Counted from the first letter of the stretch, positions 32,837 to 42,299 are shown. The stretch: DNA of 64,000 bases from Paenibacillus sp. BSR1-1 (GCF_030403775.1 NZ_JAQMWQ010000018.1:57685-121684), one strand, 5' to 3'. Notes: a model not told the origin generated them from the letters alone. A program made the numbers and translations.

Positions 32837-33952
32837 TTATAAATTACCGCGTCTTTCCTGTTCCCGTTCAATCGATTCAAACAGGGCTTTAAAGTTTCCT
32901 TCTCCAAATCCACGAGCACCTTTACGCTGGATGATTTCAATAAATAGTGTCGGGCGGTCTACAATCGGCTTTGAGAAAATTTGCAGCAAATAGCCTTCAT
33001 CGTCACGGTCCACTAAAATATTTAACTCGCGCAGCTTTTCAATTTCTTCATCAATCTTACCGATACGCTCCCCTAATGATTCATAATAAGTACTTGGAGT
33101 TTTAAGGAATTCAACACCATTTCTCTTTAAAGTGGAAACGGTAGATACAATATCTTCTGTTAAAATTGCAAGATGCTGTACGCCTGGACCGTTATAAAAT
33201 TCGAGAAATTCCTGAATTTGCGATTTGCGTTTACCTTCTGCCGGTTCATTGATTGGGAATTTAATGCGGCCGCCATTATGCATAACTTTTGACATGAGCG
33301 CAGAGTATTCAGTCGTGATATCTTTATCGGTGAAATGCTTCATTTCGATAAAGCCCATTACCTTCGAATAATATTCGACCCATTCTTCCATGCTTTCAAC
33401 ATTTCCTACCACATGATCTATTCCGATTAAGCCAGCATCTTCAACTGGTACATCAGAAGAATAGGACTCAAATCCCGGCAGGAATGCACCTTGATAATTT
33501 TTCCGTTCTATTAACGTATGGATGGTATCACCATATGTACCTAGAACAGCTTTTTTTACAACACCCTTTTCATCCTTCATTTCAAAAGGCGCCACATGGG
33601 CAATTGCGCCGCGATTTACCGCCTCATCATATGCTTTATCGATATCATCCACTAAAAGTGCAATATCTTTTACGCCATCGCCATGCTTTTTAACAAACTG
33701 AGCTACTCTGCTGTCCTCCACATAGGAACCTGTAAGCACCAAGCGAATATTCCGCTGTTTTAACACATAGGAAACGGTTTCACGATTGCCCGTTTCTAGA
33801 CCAGAATACGCAACTGGCTGAAACCCGAATGCAGTGCAAAAAAAGTGGCATGCTTGTTTGGCATTCCCTGTATAAATCTCTATATAATCTACATCTCTTA
33901 CCGGAAAAAAGTCATTTACAAGCTGATCAGCTTTTACGCGTTTTTCTTTCAA
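32837..33952 (-). CDS. hpd: 4-hydroxyphenylpyruvate dioxygenase
   Basis: HPPD converts 4-hydroxyphenylpyruvate to homogentisate, feeding HmgA. The protein has two vicinal-oxygen-chelate domains. The iron ligands lie in GIDHVVGNV, VQHLAILTED and the C-terminal FIEIIQRKG, and the signature QIFSKP and GFGEGNFKALFE complete the active site. I prefer the TTG at 33952, eight bases after GGGGG, giving MKEKRVKADQLVNDFFPVRDVDY (371 aa). The ATG at 33967 has no ribosome site. It has its own promoter and is followed by a hairpin. Confidence 0.94.
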   Translation of the reverse strand: MKEKRVKADQLVNDFFPVRDVDYIEIYTGNAKQACHFFCTAFGFQPVAYSGLETGNRETVSYVLKQRNIRLVLTGSYVEDSRVAQFVKKHGDGVKDIALLVDDIDKAYDEAVNRGAIAHVAPFEMKDEKGVVKKAVLGTYGDTIHTLIERKNYQGAFLPGFESYSSDVPVEDAGLIGIDHVVGNVESMEEWVEYYSKVMGFIEMKHFTDKDITTEYSALMSKVMHNGGRIKFPINEPAEGKRKSQIQEFLEFYNGPGVQHLAILTEDIVSTVSTLKRNGVEFLKTPSTYYESLGERIGKIDEEIEKLRELNILVDRDDEGYLLQIFSKPIVDRPTLFIEIIQRKGARGFGEGNFKALFESIEREQERRGNL

Positions 33953-33995
33953 TTCAAGAACCCCCATTTTTTAAAAATAGTAATATTCAGAATAT

Positions 33996-34025
33996 ATTGT
34001 AATGGAAGAATTCTTGTCCCCTCAA
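33996..34025 (-). promoter_or_regulatory. Candidate hpd promoter with palindrome
   Basis: On the minus strand TTGAGG (34025-34020) and TACAAT (34001-33996) are 18 bp apart. The spacer contains the palindrome AAGAATTCTT (34006-34015), a possible operator. Confidence 0.5.
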
Positions 34026-34106
34026 GAGCAGGATGTAAAGCAATAACGCTTTTTTGCAGTAAAGAAATATTCTTTAACCATAGTATTTTTTTCCCTAAAA
34101 GAAAAA

Positions 34107-34134
34107 AGAAACATACCTAGTCCTAGGATGTTTC
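34107..34134 (-). terminator. Terminator of the TrpXYZ-like ABC operon
   Basis: On the minus strand AGAAACAT, CCTAG and their partners form a near-perfect 13-bp hairpin with a very short loop, followed by TTTTTTC. It lies 70 bp after the ATPase stop. Confidence 0.8.
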
Positions 34135-34204
34135 TTACTTTAGTGTATCGAGAATATTTTTTAAAAATATATACCTAAAATGACAATCGAAAAAATATTT
34201 TTCA

Positions 34205-34999
34205 CTATGAAAGGACCGCTCGGTCACTTACCATTTGAACACCGCGAATTCGTTTAAATTCCTCTAATAATCTCTCGATGGTTAACTGCTGTTTCTTTTC
34301 CTCATCCACTTCCAAAATGATTTGGCCCTTATCCATCATAATTAACCGATTTCCCAAATCAATCGCCTGCTGCATATTATGTGTGACCATCAAAGTTGTA
34401 AGTTTGTACCTATTGACAATCTCCTTTGTCAGATTTGTAATCAACTCCGCCCTTGATGGGTCAAGTGCAGCCGTGTGCTCATCAAGCAGCAGGATGGAGG
34501 GTTCAGTAAAAGTGGCCATTAATAAGGAAAGCGCCTGGCGTTCCCCGCCTGACAGCAGTCCAACCTTTGCACTAAGACGGTTTTCCAAACCGAGATGTAA
34601 TGATTCCAGTACTTCTTTAAAATAATCGCGCCGTTTTTTCGTCACACCCTTTTGAAGCGTTCTCCTTTTATTTCGTGAATAGGCCATAGCCAGATTTTCT
34701 TCGATAGTCATACTTGGAGCTGTTCCTGCCATGGGATCCTGAAAAACGCGGCCAATCATTTTAGACCGGTTAAACTCGGACATATTGGTTACATTTTTTC
34801 CGCCGATACAAACGTCTCCGATATCAGGGAATAAAACACCGGAAATGATATTCATTAAGGTCGATTTTCCTGCACCGTTACTGCCGATAACCGTCACGAA
34901 ATCCCCTGGTTTCAGCGAAAGGTTAATATGGTCAATCGCAATTTTTTCATCTGGTGTTCCCTCATTAAAGATTTTATGAATCTGATTTAATTGCAGCAT
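34205..34999 (-). CDS. ABC transporter ATPase (TrpXYZ-type importer)
   Basis: This 264-aa ATPase shows Walker A GSNGAGKST, the signature LSGGERQALSLL, Walker B ILLLDEHTAALDP and a switch histidine in VTHNMQQA. The DEHTAALDP Walker B is typical of the uncharacterised ABC family with TrpX-like lipoproteins. It overlaps the permease gene by 26 bp and has its own GGAGGGGG ribosome site. It would energise uptake of an aromatic or related small solute; the tyrosine-degradation genes next door make tyrosine or a related compound attractive, but that is inference. Confidence 0.9.
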   Translation of the reverse strand: MLQLNQIHKIFNEGTPDEKIAIDHINLSLKPGDFVTVIGSNGAGKSTLMNIISGVLFPDIGDVCIGGKNVTNMSEFNRSKMIGRVFQDPMAGTAPSMTIEENLAMAYSRNKRRTLQKGVTKKRRDYFKEVLESLHLGLENRLSAKVGLLSGGERQALSLLMATFTEPSILLLDEHTAALDPSRAELITNLTKEIVNRYKLTTLMVTHNMQQAIDLGNRLIMMDKGQIILEVDEEKKQQLTIERLLEEFKRIRGVQMVSDRAVLS

Positions 35000-36005
35000 G
35001 GTTGTCCCCCTCCGTTCTCACAGAAGTCTGAATGATGTTCATTCTCTCCGATTTTCTTCTCGCCTTCCGTTTTTTCTCTTTGGTGCCTTCAATAATCTTT
35101 GGTGCCGTTAGGGCAATAATAACAATTACAGCCGTTATTAACTTCATATCCCCTGGGTCCAGGAACTCAACACGGAGGGCTAGGGTAACAACAATACGAT
35201 AAATAATGGAACCACCGATTACCGCAAGAGTTGCTCGTGCAATTGTTTTAGTACCAAACAGGGCTTCACCGATAATAACAGAAGCTAAGCCGATGACAAT
35301 CATACCAATTCCCATTCCAACATCAGCAAATCCGCCTTGTTGGGCAATTAGGGCACCTGAAAATGCCACTAATGCATTGGAAAGTCCGAGTCCAAGAACT
35401 ACTAGGAGATTGGTATTAGCTGAAAGACTGCGAATCATTCTTTTGTTATCGCCTGTTGCTCTGATAGCAAGACCAATTTCGGTTTGCAAAAACAAATCGG
35501 TAAGGATTTTGATCACTAAGGTGACGATGACCATAAAGATTAAAATTCCCCATGTCTCCGGAAGGCTATCGCCAAGCCCAATCGCCGAAAGAATACTGTT
35601 TAGAGATGAATCAATACCTGATTTTTCAAACATATCACTGATTTTTGTAAAAGCTGTATCCGTATTTAATAATGGAATATTTGATCGTCCCATAATTCGT
35701 AAGTTAATCGAATATAACGCTATCATCATTAAAATACCGGATAGCAAATTATTGATTTTACCAAAGGTGTGAAGCAGTCCCGTTAAGCAGCCTGCAGCAA
35801 ATCCTGCAAATAATGCTACAATCGTTGCCAAAAACGGATTGGATCCCCCCGCAATCATAACCGCCGAAATGGCGGCACCTGTCACAAAACTACCATCTAC
35901 CGTTAGATCTGGAAAGTCCAGAATACGAAAGGAAAGATAGACGCCCAGTGCCATAATCGCATAGATGATACCTGCTTCAAAAGATCCAAATATGGCTGTA
36001 AACAT
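34974..36005 (-). CDS. ABC transporter permease (TrpXYZ-type importer)
   Basis: This 343-aa membrane protein of the branched-chain-amino-acid/ribose-type permease family has about nine transmembrane helices. Motifs are SFRILDFPDLTVDGSFVTGA and ANTNLLVVLGLGLSNALVAFSGAL, and a basic cytoplasmic tail closes it. The ATG at 36005 follows AAGGATGA; the ATG at 36014 overlaps that site. It is the middle gene of a lipoprotein-permease-ATPase operon. Confidence 0.88.
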   Translation of the reverse strand: MFTAIFGSFEAGIIYAIMALGVYLSFRILDFPDLTVDGSFVTGAAISAVMIAGGSNPFLATIVALFAGFAAGCLTGLLHTFGKINNLLSGILMMIALYSINLRIMGRSNIPLLNTDTAFTKISDMFEKSGIDSSLNSILSAIGLGDSLPETWGILIFMVIVTLVIKILTDLFLQTEIGLAIRATGDNKRMIRSLSANTNLLVVLGLGLSNALVAFSGALIAQQGGFADVGMGIGMIVIGLASVIIGEALFGTKTIARATLAVIGGSIIYRIVVTLALRVEFLDPGDMKLITAVIVIIALTAPKIIEGTKEKKRKARRKSERMNIIQTSVRTEGDNHAAIKSDS

Positions 36006-36085
36006 TGAAATCATCCTTTCTTTGTTCTATGTATCAATCAAGAAGTCAACCCTTTCAGGCTGACTCCTTATAGATTTATAGTTTG

Positions 36086-37084
36086 TTATTTTCCATCATA
36101 AAACTCGCCAAGCTTGCTCCATTCTTCCTTCACTTGCAAGCCTTGTGCTTCAGCTGCTTTTTTATTAATTACAAGCTTTAAGCTGTTTGGCAGTTCAACT
36201 GGAATGTCAGACGCTTTCTTTTTACCAGATAAAATATCAGCAGCCATTACACCAGATTGATAGCCAAGATCAAAATAGCTAAAGCCACTAGCTGCGACTG
36301 CCCCTTTTTTCATTGAATCAAGTTCGCCAACGAAAAGTGGGATTTTTTTGCTATTTGAGACAGCAATGACAGAGTCAAGGGCAGTAACTACTGTGTTATC
36401 AGTTGGAATGTAGATTGCATCCACGCGGCCTACTAGGGATTCAGCTGCCTGCTTAACATCTGCTGTCGTTGCAACAGATACTTCTACAAGTTTAGCGCCT
36501 TTTTCCTCTGCGATCTTTTTAACAGCCTTAACCTGAACAACTGAATTTTGTTCACCAGAGTTATAAATTACACCAATATTTTTTGCTTTCACTTCATCTG
36601 TAATAAAGCTGATTGTTTTTTTCGTTGCATCCGGATGATTATCGGTCGTTCCCGTAATGTTCTTTCCTGGCTTATCAAAAGCTTCCACAAGTCCTGCTCC
36701 TACAGGATCTGTTACGGATGTAAAAATAATTGGAATTTCCTTTGTTGCATTTAACGCGCTCGTTGCACTAGGTGTAGCATTGGCAAAAATCAAATCGACC
36801 TTGTCGCCCACAAAGTTTTTCGCGATTGTTTGGACATTATTCATATCTGCCTGAGCATTTTGTTCATCATACTTTACTTTTATACCTTTGTCGGCTAACG
36901 CCTTTTTAAAACCTTCAGTAGCTGCATCTAATGATGGGTGCGGAGCAAATTGGCTAATGCCAACTTTGAATTCCTTATCTTTCCCGCCCTTTTCTGCATC
37001 TCCTGATGATTCTTTGCTGCCGCATCCTGCAAGCATCAGCATTCCTGCCAGCGCAAAGGACAGCGCACTTACTTTCTTCTTCAT
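36086..37084 (-). CDS. ABC transporter substrate-binding lipoprotein (TrpX-like)
   Basis: This 332-aa lipoprotein starts at ATG 37084, eight bases after GGGGGA. The signal peptide ends LMLAGCGS, with the lipidated Cys21. The mature part is a periplasmic-binding fold of the ABC_sub_bind family (VGISQFAPHPSLDAATEGF, PIIFTSVTDPVGAGL, IYIPTDNTV). Relatives bind tryptophan, tyrosine or other small ligands. It is the first gene of the operon; no T-box or riboswitch was seen upstream. Confidence 0.9.
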   Translation of the reverse strand: MKKKVSALSFALAGMLMLAGCGSKESSGDAEKGGKDKEFKVGISQFAPHPSLDAATEGFKKALADKGIKVKYDEQNAQADMNNVQTIAKNFVGDKVDLIFANATPSATSALNATKEIPIIFTSVTDPVGAGLVEAFDKPGKNITGTTDNHPDATKKTISFITDEVKAKNIGVIYNSGEQNSVVQVKAVKKIAEEKGAKLVEVSVATTADVKQAAESLVGRVDAIYIPTDNTVVTALDSVIAVSNSKKIPLFVGELDSMKKGAVAASGFSYFDLGYQSGVMAADILSGKKKASDIPVELPNSLKLVINKKAAEAQGLQVKEEWSKLGEFYDGK

Positions 37085-37239
37085 TTTTAATATCCCCCTA
37101 ACATTCATTTAAAAATAATTTTCTAAAAATTTATTATATTAAAAATTATTCTAGTATTTTTTTTGGACAAAAGCAATAGAAAATCCTAAAATATTTTTGT
37201 GCTTTAAAGCGTGTCAATTAATAGAAATGATAAAAAGAA

Positions 37240-37267
37240 AATGCCTTCTAATTAATTAGAAGGCATT
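37240..37267 (-). terminator. Terminator of the 42-aa gene
   Basis: A perfect 14-bp palindromic stem (AATGCCTTCTAATT and its complement). On the minus strand it is followed by TTTCTTTTTATC. Confidence 0.82.
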
Positions 37268-37313
37268 CTGATAGTATATTTTTAAGTTATGAGCCAGGGA
37301 ACCAAAATATGAT

Positions 37314-37442
37314 TTACCAATCACGTGTGTTATCAAGCAATTTATCAATCTCAACCGGTTTTACTTTATTACTATTTTTCCCAGATGTTAGATCAACAGT
37401 GGCTTCTAGTAGTTTGTCGATATCAATTAATACGTTTCCCAT
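37314..37442 (-). CDS. 42-aa small protein with duplicated IDKLL motif
   Basis: The start ATG at 37442 is preceded by a perfect AGGAGG seven bases away, and the ORF is followed by its own terminator. The product MGNVLIDIDKLLEATVDLT...VEIDKLLDNTRDW contains two copies of a (V/I)-x-I-D-K-L-L-(E/D)-x-T motif separated by a lysine-rich linker. It is acidic and probably forms two short amphipathic helices. I do not know the family. The upstream neighbour on the same strand is the antiporter gene, separated by a terminator. Confidence 0.72.
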   Translation of the reverse strand: MGNVLIDIDKLLEATVDLTSGKNSNKVKPVEIDKLLDNTRDW

Positions 37443-37545
37443 ATCTAACCTCCTAAGTAAATTAGTTTTTTTAAGTTACCAAACTATTCGTGTATTTTTT
37501 TTCGATTTTGGGGGTGCAATAAAAAAAACTGTACTAAAAATGAAA

Positions 37546-37580
37546 AAGCATCCAGTCTATCATTTGACTGGATGTCTTTT
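37546..37580 (-). terminator. Terminator of the antiporter gene
   Basis: CATCCAGTC pairs with GACTGGATG around an eight-base loop, with A- and T-runs on either side, directly after the antiporter stop. Confidence 0.85.
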
Positions 37581-37583
37581 TCA

Positions 37584-38744
37584 TTAAGCAGTACTTTTCA
37601 TGGCTTTTTTATTCCGCTCCTGTTTAAAAAAGAATTTCATCATCGGTGGAGTAACAATCGTTGTAATGAGGACGACTATAACTAAAATAGAAAATAATGC
37701 TTCAGTGATTAGCTTTGTTTCTAAGCCAATTGAAGCAATAATTAGGGCAACCTCCCCGCGGGAAACCATGGCCGCACCGATTCCAAGCGAGCTTTTCCAA
37801 GAAAAGCGGGCCATTCTAGCTCCTAGTGCCGCTCCAATTAATTTTGTTAAGATTGCAAGAATACTAAGTCCAATAATCAGACCCCCATTTTCTAACAGAC
37901 CTTCGAAGCTTGCTTTCACACCAATAGAAGTAAAGAAAACAGGAACAAAGACGGAATAGCCAATAGTTTCAACCTTTTCAAATATCTCCCGCTTGTAATC
38001 TGTTAAGCTAATAGCAGTTCCAGCAATGTAAGCTCCTATAATCGCCGCTACTCCCGCTAATTCAGCCGCATAGGCATAAAGAAAGCAAATAATCAACCCA
38101 GCCGAAATAAGTGATTCCGTCACCTTTAGTGGCGCAAACTTTTTTAAAACCCAGGGTACAACCTTCCAAGCTATTAAAATAGCACCTCCAAAAAAGAGTA
38201 CCTTTTTCAAAACAATCATGCTTAGATTTACCTCACCGCCAGCCATACTCATTAAAAAGGCTAAAGCAAGGATTACAAGAACATCGTCTATTACGGCTGC
38301 ACCTAAAATCGCAGTTCCTTCTTTTGACTGCATTTTATTTAGTTCTTTAAGCGCTTGAACGGAAATACTTACGCTTGTGGCCGAAAGCAATAACCCTAAA
38401 AATAATGCTTCGATTGTTGACATGTTCATTAGGTAACCAGCTAGATAACCTATTCCTAAAGGGACAATAATTCCGTTAATTCCTACAAGTGATGAAGCTT
38501 TGCCGCTTCGTTTAAATTCGTCCACATCTGTTTCTAAGCCAGCAATAAACATTAGTAAAATTACACCAATTTGACTTAATTCCTCTAGTGTAGCCGTTTC
38601 TGAAACGACTCCCAATACTGCCGGCCCGAGTATAATTCCAATCAAAAGCTTCCCTAATACCGAGGGCTGCCCTAGTTTAACACTAAGATCCCCCGCAATC
38701 TTAGATGCAAGTAAAATAATCGCCAACTCAAAAATTAAATTCAT
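37584..38744 (-). CDS. CPA2-family cation:proton antiporter
   Basis: This 386-aa membrane protein has about 12 helices of the Na+/H+ exchanger fold. The transport-site pair is VIDDVLVILALAF, preceded by LLLSATSVSISVQAL, and GQPSVLGKLLIGIILGP is the N-terminal signature. It has no cytoplasmic TrkA/RCK domain, so it may pair with a separate regulator or act alone, for Na+ or K+ export. The ATG at 38744 is served by AAAGGTG; upstream ATG/GTG codons overlap this site. It is monocistronic. Confidence 0.88.
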   Translation of the reverse strand: MNLIFELAIILLASKIAGDLSVKLGQPSVLGKLLIGIILGPAVLGVVSETATLEELSQIGVILLMFIAGLETDVDEFKRSGKASSLVGINGIIVPLGIGYLAGYLMNMSTIEALFLGLLLSATSVSISVQALKELNKMQSKEGTAILGAAVIDDVLVILALAFLMSMAGGEVNLSMIVLKKVLFFGGAILIAWKVVPWVLKKFAPLKVTESLISAGLIICFLYAYAAELAGVAAIIGAYIAGTAISLTDYKREIFEKVETIGYSVFVPVFFTSIGVKASFEGLLENGGLIIGLSILAILTKLIGAALGARMARFSWKSSLGIGAAMVSRGEVALIIASIGLETKLITEALFSILVIVVLITTIVTPPMMKFFFKQERNKKAMKSTA

Positions 38745-38765
38745 CCCCATCACCTTTCTTTCAAT

Positions 38766-38932
38766 AAGGCTCTTTTCGTAAACTTTGTTGCTTTTGGAAC
38801 TTAATAAGGTTCATTTTCTAAGTATCTAGGCAATTTTCGCAAAAGTTCTTACGAAAAGATGCCACGACGCTTCTGGATATACGGGTTAATAAACCTTTTA
38901 CGAAAAACAACAATTTATGCGAAAATAGCCTT
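38766..38932. repeat. MITE-like non-coding element with ~30-bp imperfect terminal inverted repeats
   Basis: The left end AAGGCTCTTTTCGTAAACTT and the reverse complement of the right end AAGGCTATTTTCGCATAAAT match at about 24 of 30 positions, including GTTG further in. The 167-bp element carries no ORF and fills most of the gap upstream of the antiporter gene. I believe similar blocks occur scattered in Bacillaceae genomes, but I cannot verify this here. Confidence 0.55.
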
Positions 38933-38947
38933 TTATAAAAAATAAAA

Positions 38948-38974
38948 AGGGTCTGTTATTGAATAACAGACCCT
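38948..38974 (-). terminator. Second terminator downstream of the RND exporter
   Basis: A 13-bp perfect stem (AGGGTCTGTTATT / AATAACAGACCCT) is followed on the minus strand by TTTTTATTTTTT. Confidence 0.8.
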
Positions 38975-38992
38975 AATTTGATACAAAAAAGC

Positions 38993-39029
38993 CTGTCAAC
39001 CAAAGGACATAAAAATCCCTTGGTGACAG
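38993..39029 (-). terminator. First terminator downstream of the RND exporter
   Basis: On the minus strand CTGTCACCAAGG pairs, with one bulge, with CCTTTGGTTGACAG and is followed by GCTTTTTTG. It is the proximal of two consecutive terminators. Confidence 0.8.
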
Positions 39030-39099
39030 ACTCCTCCAAAAAAACGATTATTAAATTATTACTATTATAACAAACATTATGTTATTTTTCAATATAGTC

Positions 39100-42000
39100 T
39101 TATTGGTCAACATCAACAATCATTTTTTTCCTTTTTCTTAATCCCTCATATACAATTGGCACAATTACGAGGGTCAAGAGGGTTGAACTCGTTAAACCGC
39201 CAATTACAGTAACCCCTAATCCTCGAGATATAACGCCGCTGCCCTCAATTCCTAAGGCTAATGGAATAAGCGCGCCGATTGTAGCGATAGCCGTCATTAG
39301 AATTGGACGAAGTCTTGTTGCTCCTGCTTCTAATAATGCTTCTCTTGTGCTGTATCCTTCTTTTTCCTTGTTTAAAACTCGGTCAATCAGAACGATCGCA
39401 TTTGTAACTACAATACCAATTAACATCAAAGCTCCAATCATCGCTGAAATACTGATGGTTTCCCCAGCAATTAATAATCCAACCAGGCCACCAATAATGC
39501 TGAATGGCAACGAAAACAGGATGGCAAATGGTGCTAGCGCTCCACCGAACGTAATAACCAAAATTAAATATACAATCGCAATCGCAGCAAGCATCGCTAT
39601 CCCTAATTGTGTAAACGATTCTTTAATATCTTCAGTTACTCCACCTGTTTTCACTGTGACATTTGCAGGTACAGATATTTTATCTACCTTCTTTTGAATA
39701 GCAGCAGAAGTTTTAGAGATATTCTTTTTGGTAATTTCACCGCTGACAGAAACATAAATTTCACCATTTCTTCTTGTAACCGTATCAGATGTTTTACCTT
39801 CGTTTATTTGCACCAAATCTGCAATCTTTACTTCTTGGCCTATGGCTGATTTTATCGTCTTATTGGTCAAATCATTCACAGTCGTGAATTCTTGTTTCGG
39901 AACTTCCAGATAAACATTTAATTCTTTGCCGTCTTTTTGAATGGTTGTGATAACAGGACGGGAACGGTTTTGTGATAACTCCATCCCAATCTGTGCGGCT
40001 GTCAATCCAAGCTTACTCAGCTTCTCCTGATCAGCCGTTAATGTGTATTCGTCATACGTTTTGGACATGCTCGTATCTACATTTCGAAGCGATTTATTAT
40101 CCTTCATTAAATTTTCGATTTTTCTAACTGTCGGCTCGATATCTGACAGCTTTTCACCATAAACAAAGTAGGTTAGACCATTGCTTGAACCACCGCCAGA
40201 GAAGTCTTGTGTTCCCCATTCACCTTTACCAGTGTTTTTTTGCAGTTCTTTAATGACTAAATCCTTTTCTTTATCGAAGTTTTCCGTATCCTTATCGTAT
40301 TTTACGAAAAACATCGCTTGATTGGATGCCCCTGGATTCATTGGGTTTTCCCCGCCAACTGTATATTGGACAAGTTCTACCCCCTTACGGTCCTGAAAAT
40401 AATCCTCTGCCTGATTAGCAATCTTTGTAACTTCATCCTGTGTTTGGCCAGGGTCAGGCTTGTAGGTAGCCACAACCATTTTTTCTTCGTCAGAGGGAAT
40501 AAAACTTACGCCAATTAATGGCACCAAGGCGAAACTTCCCACTAACAAAAGTATAGCCAAACTAATGGTAATAATTTTATGATTCAGTGACCAATTTAAT
40601 ATCCGTTTATATACCTGAGCTAGTTTTCCAGGTTTTTCATCGTCATGATGGTGCTTTCGGTCAATTCCCTTTTTGAACATCGTATGGGCCATCATTGGAA
40701 CGATTGTAATTGCTACAAGAAGTGAAGCCAATAATGCAAATACAATGGTTAGCGCAAATGGAAGAAACAATTCTCCAATTTGTCCTTTTACTAATCCTAA
40801 TGGTAAGAAAACAGCAATCGTTACAATTGTAGAAGACATAATTGGAATAAACATTTCCTTCGTCGCAGAGCGAATGAGATTTTTTCCTTTTAGTTCCTCA
40901 CCCGTTAATGACATTCTCCGGTAAATATTTTCAATCACGACGATAGAGTCATCAATGACACGGCCAATCGCGACCGTCATAGCTCCTAAGGTCATGACAT
41001 TCAAGGTAATATCCATTTGGTTTAATAACAAAATGGCAATTAAAAGCGATAAAGGGATTGAAATGATTGAAATCAGTGTTGATTTAAAGCTTCTTAAAAA
41101 CAACATGATAATGATTACAGCAAATAATGCTCCAAACAAGGCTTTATTCAGCATCGTGCTAACGGACTCTTCGATTGGTTTTCCTTGGTCAAAAGTTGTC
41201 TCGAATTCGGAGCCTTTCATTTTTTTCTCGAATTTCTTAATTTCTGCTTTTACCTCATTAGCAACCTCAACGGTATTCGCGTCCGCAGCCTTAATAACTT
41301 GAATTCCAATTGCTTCTTTGCCATTTGTCCGAGAAATTGACTCCGCACGTCCCACCTCATTGATATCCGCTATATCCTTAAGCATGATGGTTGGCATTTG
41401 TGGGGCCTGTTTGAGTGAACCTGTATTACTTTGTCCTATCTGTTGACCTGCTGAACTTTGTGCCGCCTGTGCACCCCCAGACTGCCCAGGGAAACTACCT
41501 GTCGAACCCTGAGACTGTGCGGGAACAACTGGGATTTTCATTTCTTTCAGATCATTCAGCGATTTTATGTTACCTTCCACCACAACTGATTTTTCAGTAT
41601 CTTTAAAGGTATATAAGCCTAATGGGAAAGTGACATCTGACCCTTTGATTACGTTTTGAACGGTATCTTTATTTAGTCCATATTGTTTTAGCTTATCTTC
41701 CTTAAAGGTTAATTGAATTTCTTTAACTTCCTGACCGGCAATTTTTACAGATGAAACCCCGTTTAACCCTTCCAAGGCCGGGAGGATTTGCTTTTCCACA
41801 TCATTTGTCAATTGATCCAAGGATTTATCCTCATTGGAGACGCTTAAAGCGAGAATCGGAAATGCATTGAAGCTAATCCGGGAGATTTCAGGTTTCACCG
41901 CTCCCTCTGGAAGGGTAACATCTGCCAAGGCTTCCTCTACCTCTCGTTTCGCTTCTTCCATATCCTTTTCGTAGGCATATTCAATTTGGATCGCTGAAGC

Positions 42001-42264
42001 ATTTTGGAAGGAGTTGGAGCTGACTGTTTTTACACCATTTAGGTTTTTAAGGCGCTGTTCAATCGGTTCCGAAACTTTTTCTGCCACTTGTTCTGGCGCT
42101 GCTCCCGGATAAACGGTAGTAACAGTTACAACGGGAATTGTAATATCCGGTAATGTTTCTAGTTTCATATTTAATCCAGAATATAATCCCGAAGCCGTAA
42201 TAATTAAAGTAATTAACCAAATAGCAAACTTGTTTTTAAGCGAAAAATTAATAATTCGATTCAT
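39100..42264 (-). CDS. swrC: RND-family efflux transporter (SwrC/YerP-like)
   Basis: This 1054-aa RND pump has TM1 near residue 12 and two large extracytoplasmic loops. It has two six-helix bundles and the proton-relay pair in AIGRVIDDSIVVIENIYR. A low-complexity Q/S/G-rich insertion lies at about residues 243-290. The closest known relative I can name is B. subtilis SwrC (1065 aa), which exports surfactin and resists it. No periplasmic adaptor gene is adjacent. Two TGAC...GTCA operator-like sites upstream, one overlapping the promoter, suggest TetR/AcrR-type control by a regulator encoded elsewhere. Confidence 0.9.
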   Translation of the reverse strand: MNRIINFSLKNKFAIWLITLIITASGLYSGLNMKLETLPDITIPVVTVTTVYPGAAPEQVAEKVSEPIEQRLKNLNGVKTVSSNSFQNASAIQIEYAYEKDMEEAKREVEEALADVTLPEGAVKPEISRISFNAFPILALSVSNEDKSLDQLTNDVEKQILPALEGLNGVSSVKIAGQEVKEIQLTFKEDKLKQYGLNKDTVQNVIKGSDVTFPLGLYTFKDTEKSVVVEGNIKSLNDLKEMKIPVVPAQSQGSTGSFPGQSGGAQAAQSSAGQQIGQSNTGSLKQAPQMPTIMLKDIADINEVGRAESISRTNGKEAIGIQVIKAADANTVEVANEVKAEIKKFEKKMKGSEFETTFDQGKPIEESVSTMLNKALFGALFAVIIIMLFLRSFKSTLISIISIPLSLLIAILLLNQMDITLNVMTLGAMTVAIGRVIDDSIVVIENIYRRMSLTGEELKGKNLIRSATKEMFIPIMSSTIVTIAVFLPLGLVKGQIGELFLPFALTIVFALLASLLVAITIVPMMAHTMFKKGIDRKHHHDDEKPGKLAQVYKRILNWSLNHKIITISLAILLLVGSFALVPLIGVSFIPSDEEKMVVATYKPDPGQTQDEVTKIANQAEDYFQDRKGVELVQYTVGGENPMNPGASNQAMFFVKYDKDTENFDKEKDLVIKELQKNTGKGEWGTQDFSGGGSSNGLTYFVYGEKLSDIEPTVRKIENLMKDNKSLRNVDTSMSKTYDEYTLTADQEKLSKLGLTAAQIGMELSQNRSRPVITTIQKDGKELNVYLEVPKQEFTTVNDLTNKTIKSAIGQEVKIADLVQINEGKTSDTVTRRNGEIYVSVSGEITKKNISKTSAAIQKKVDKISVPANVTVKTGGVTEDIKESFTQLGIAMLAAIAIVYLILVITFGGALAPFAILFSLPFSIIGGLVGLLIAGETISISAMIGALMLIGIVVTNAIVLIDRVLNKEKEGYSTREALLEAGATRLRPILMTAIATIGALIPLALGIEGSGVISRGLGVTVIGGLTSSTLLTLVIVPIVYEGLRKRKKMIVDVDQ

Positions 42265-42299
42265 TTGTTTGTCCTTTCTATTTTGGAAGAATCAATTAA

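Noticed and set aside
35206..35772. 188-aa ORF antisense to the ABC permease
   Set aside because: Shadow frame of a strongly supported membrane protein gene, with no ribosome site of its own.
37085..37239. T-box leader before the TrpX-like operon
   Set aside because: No T-box sequence or antiterminator structure could be seen in this AT-rich stretch.
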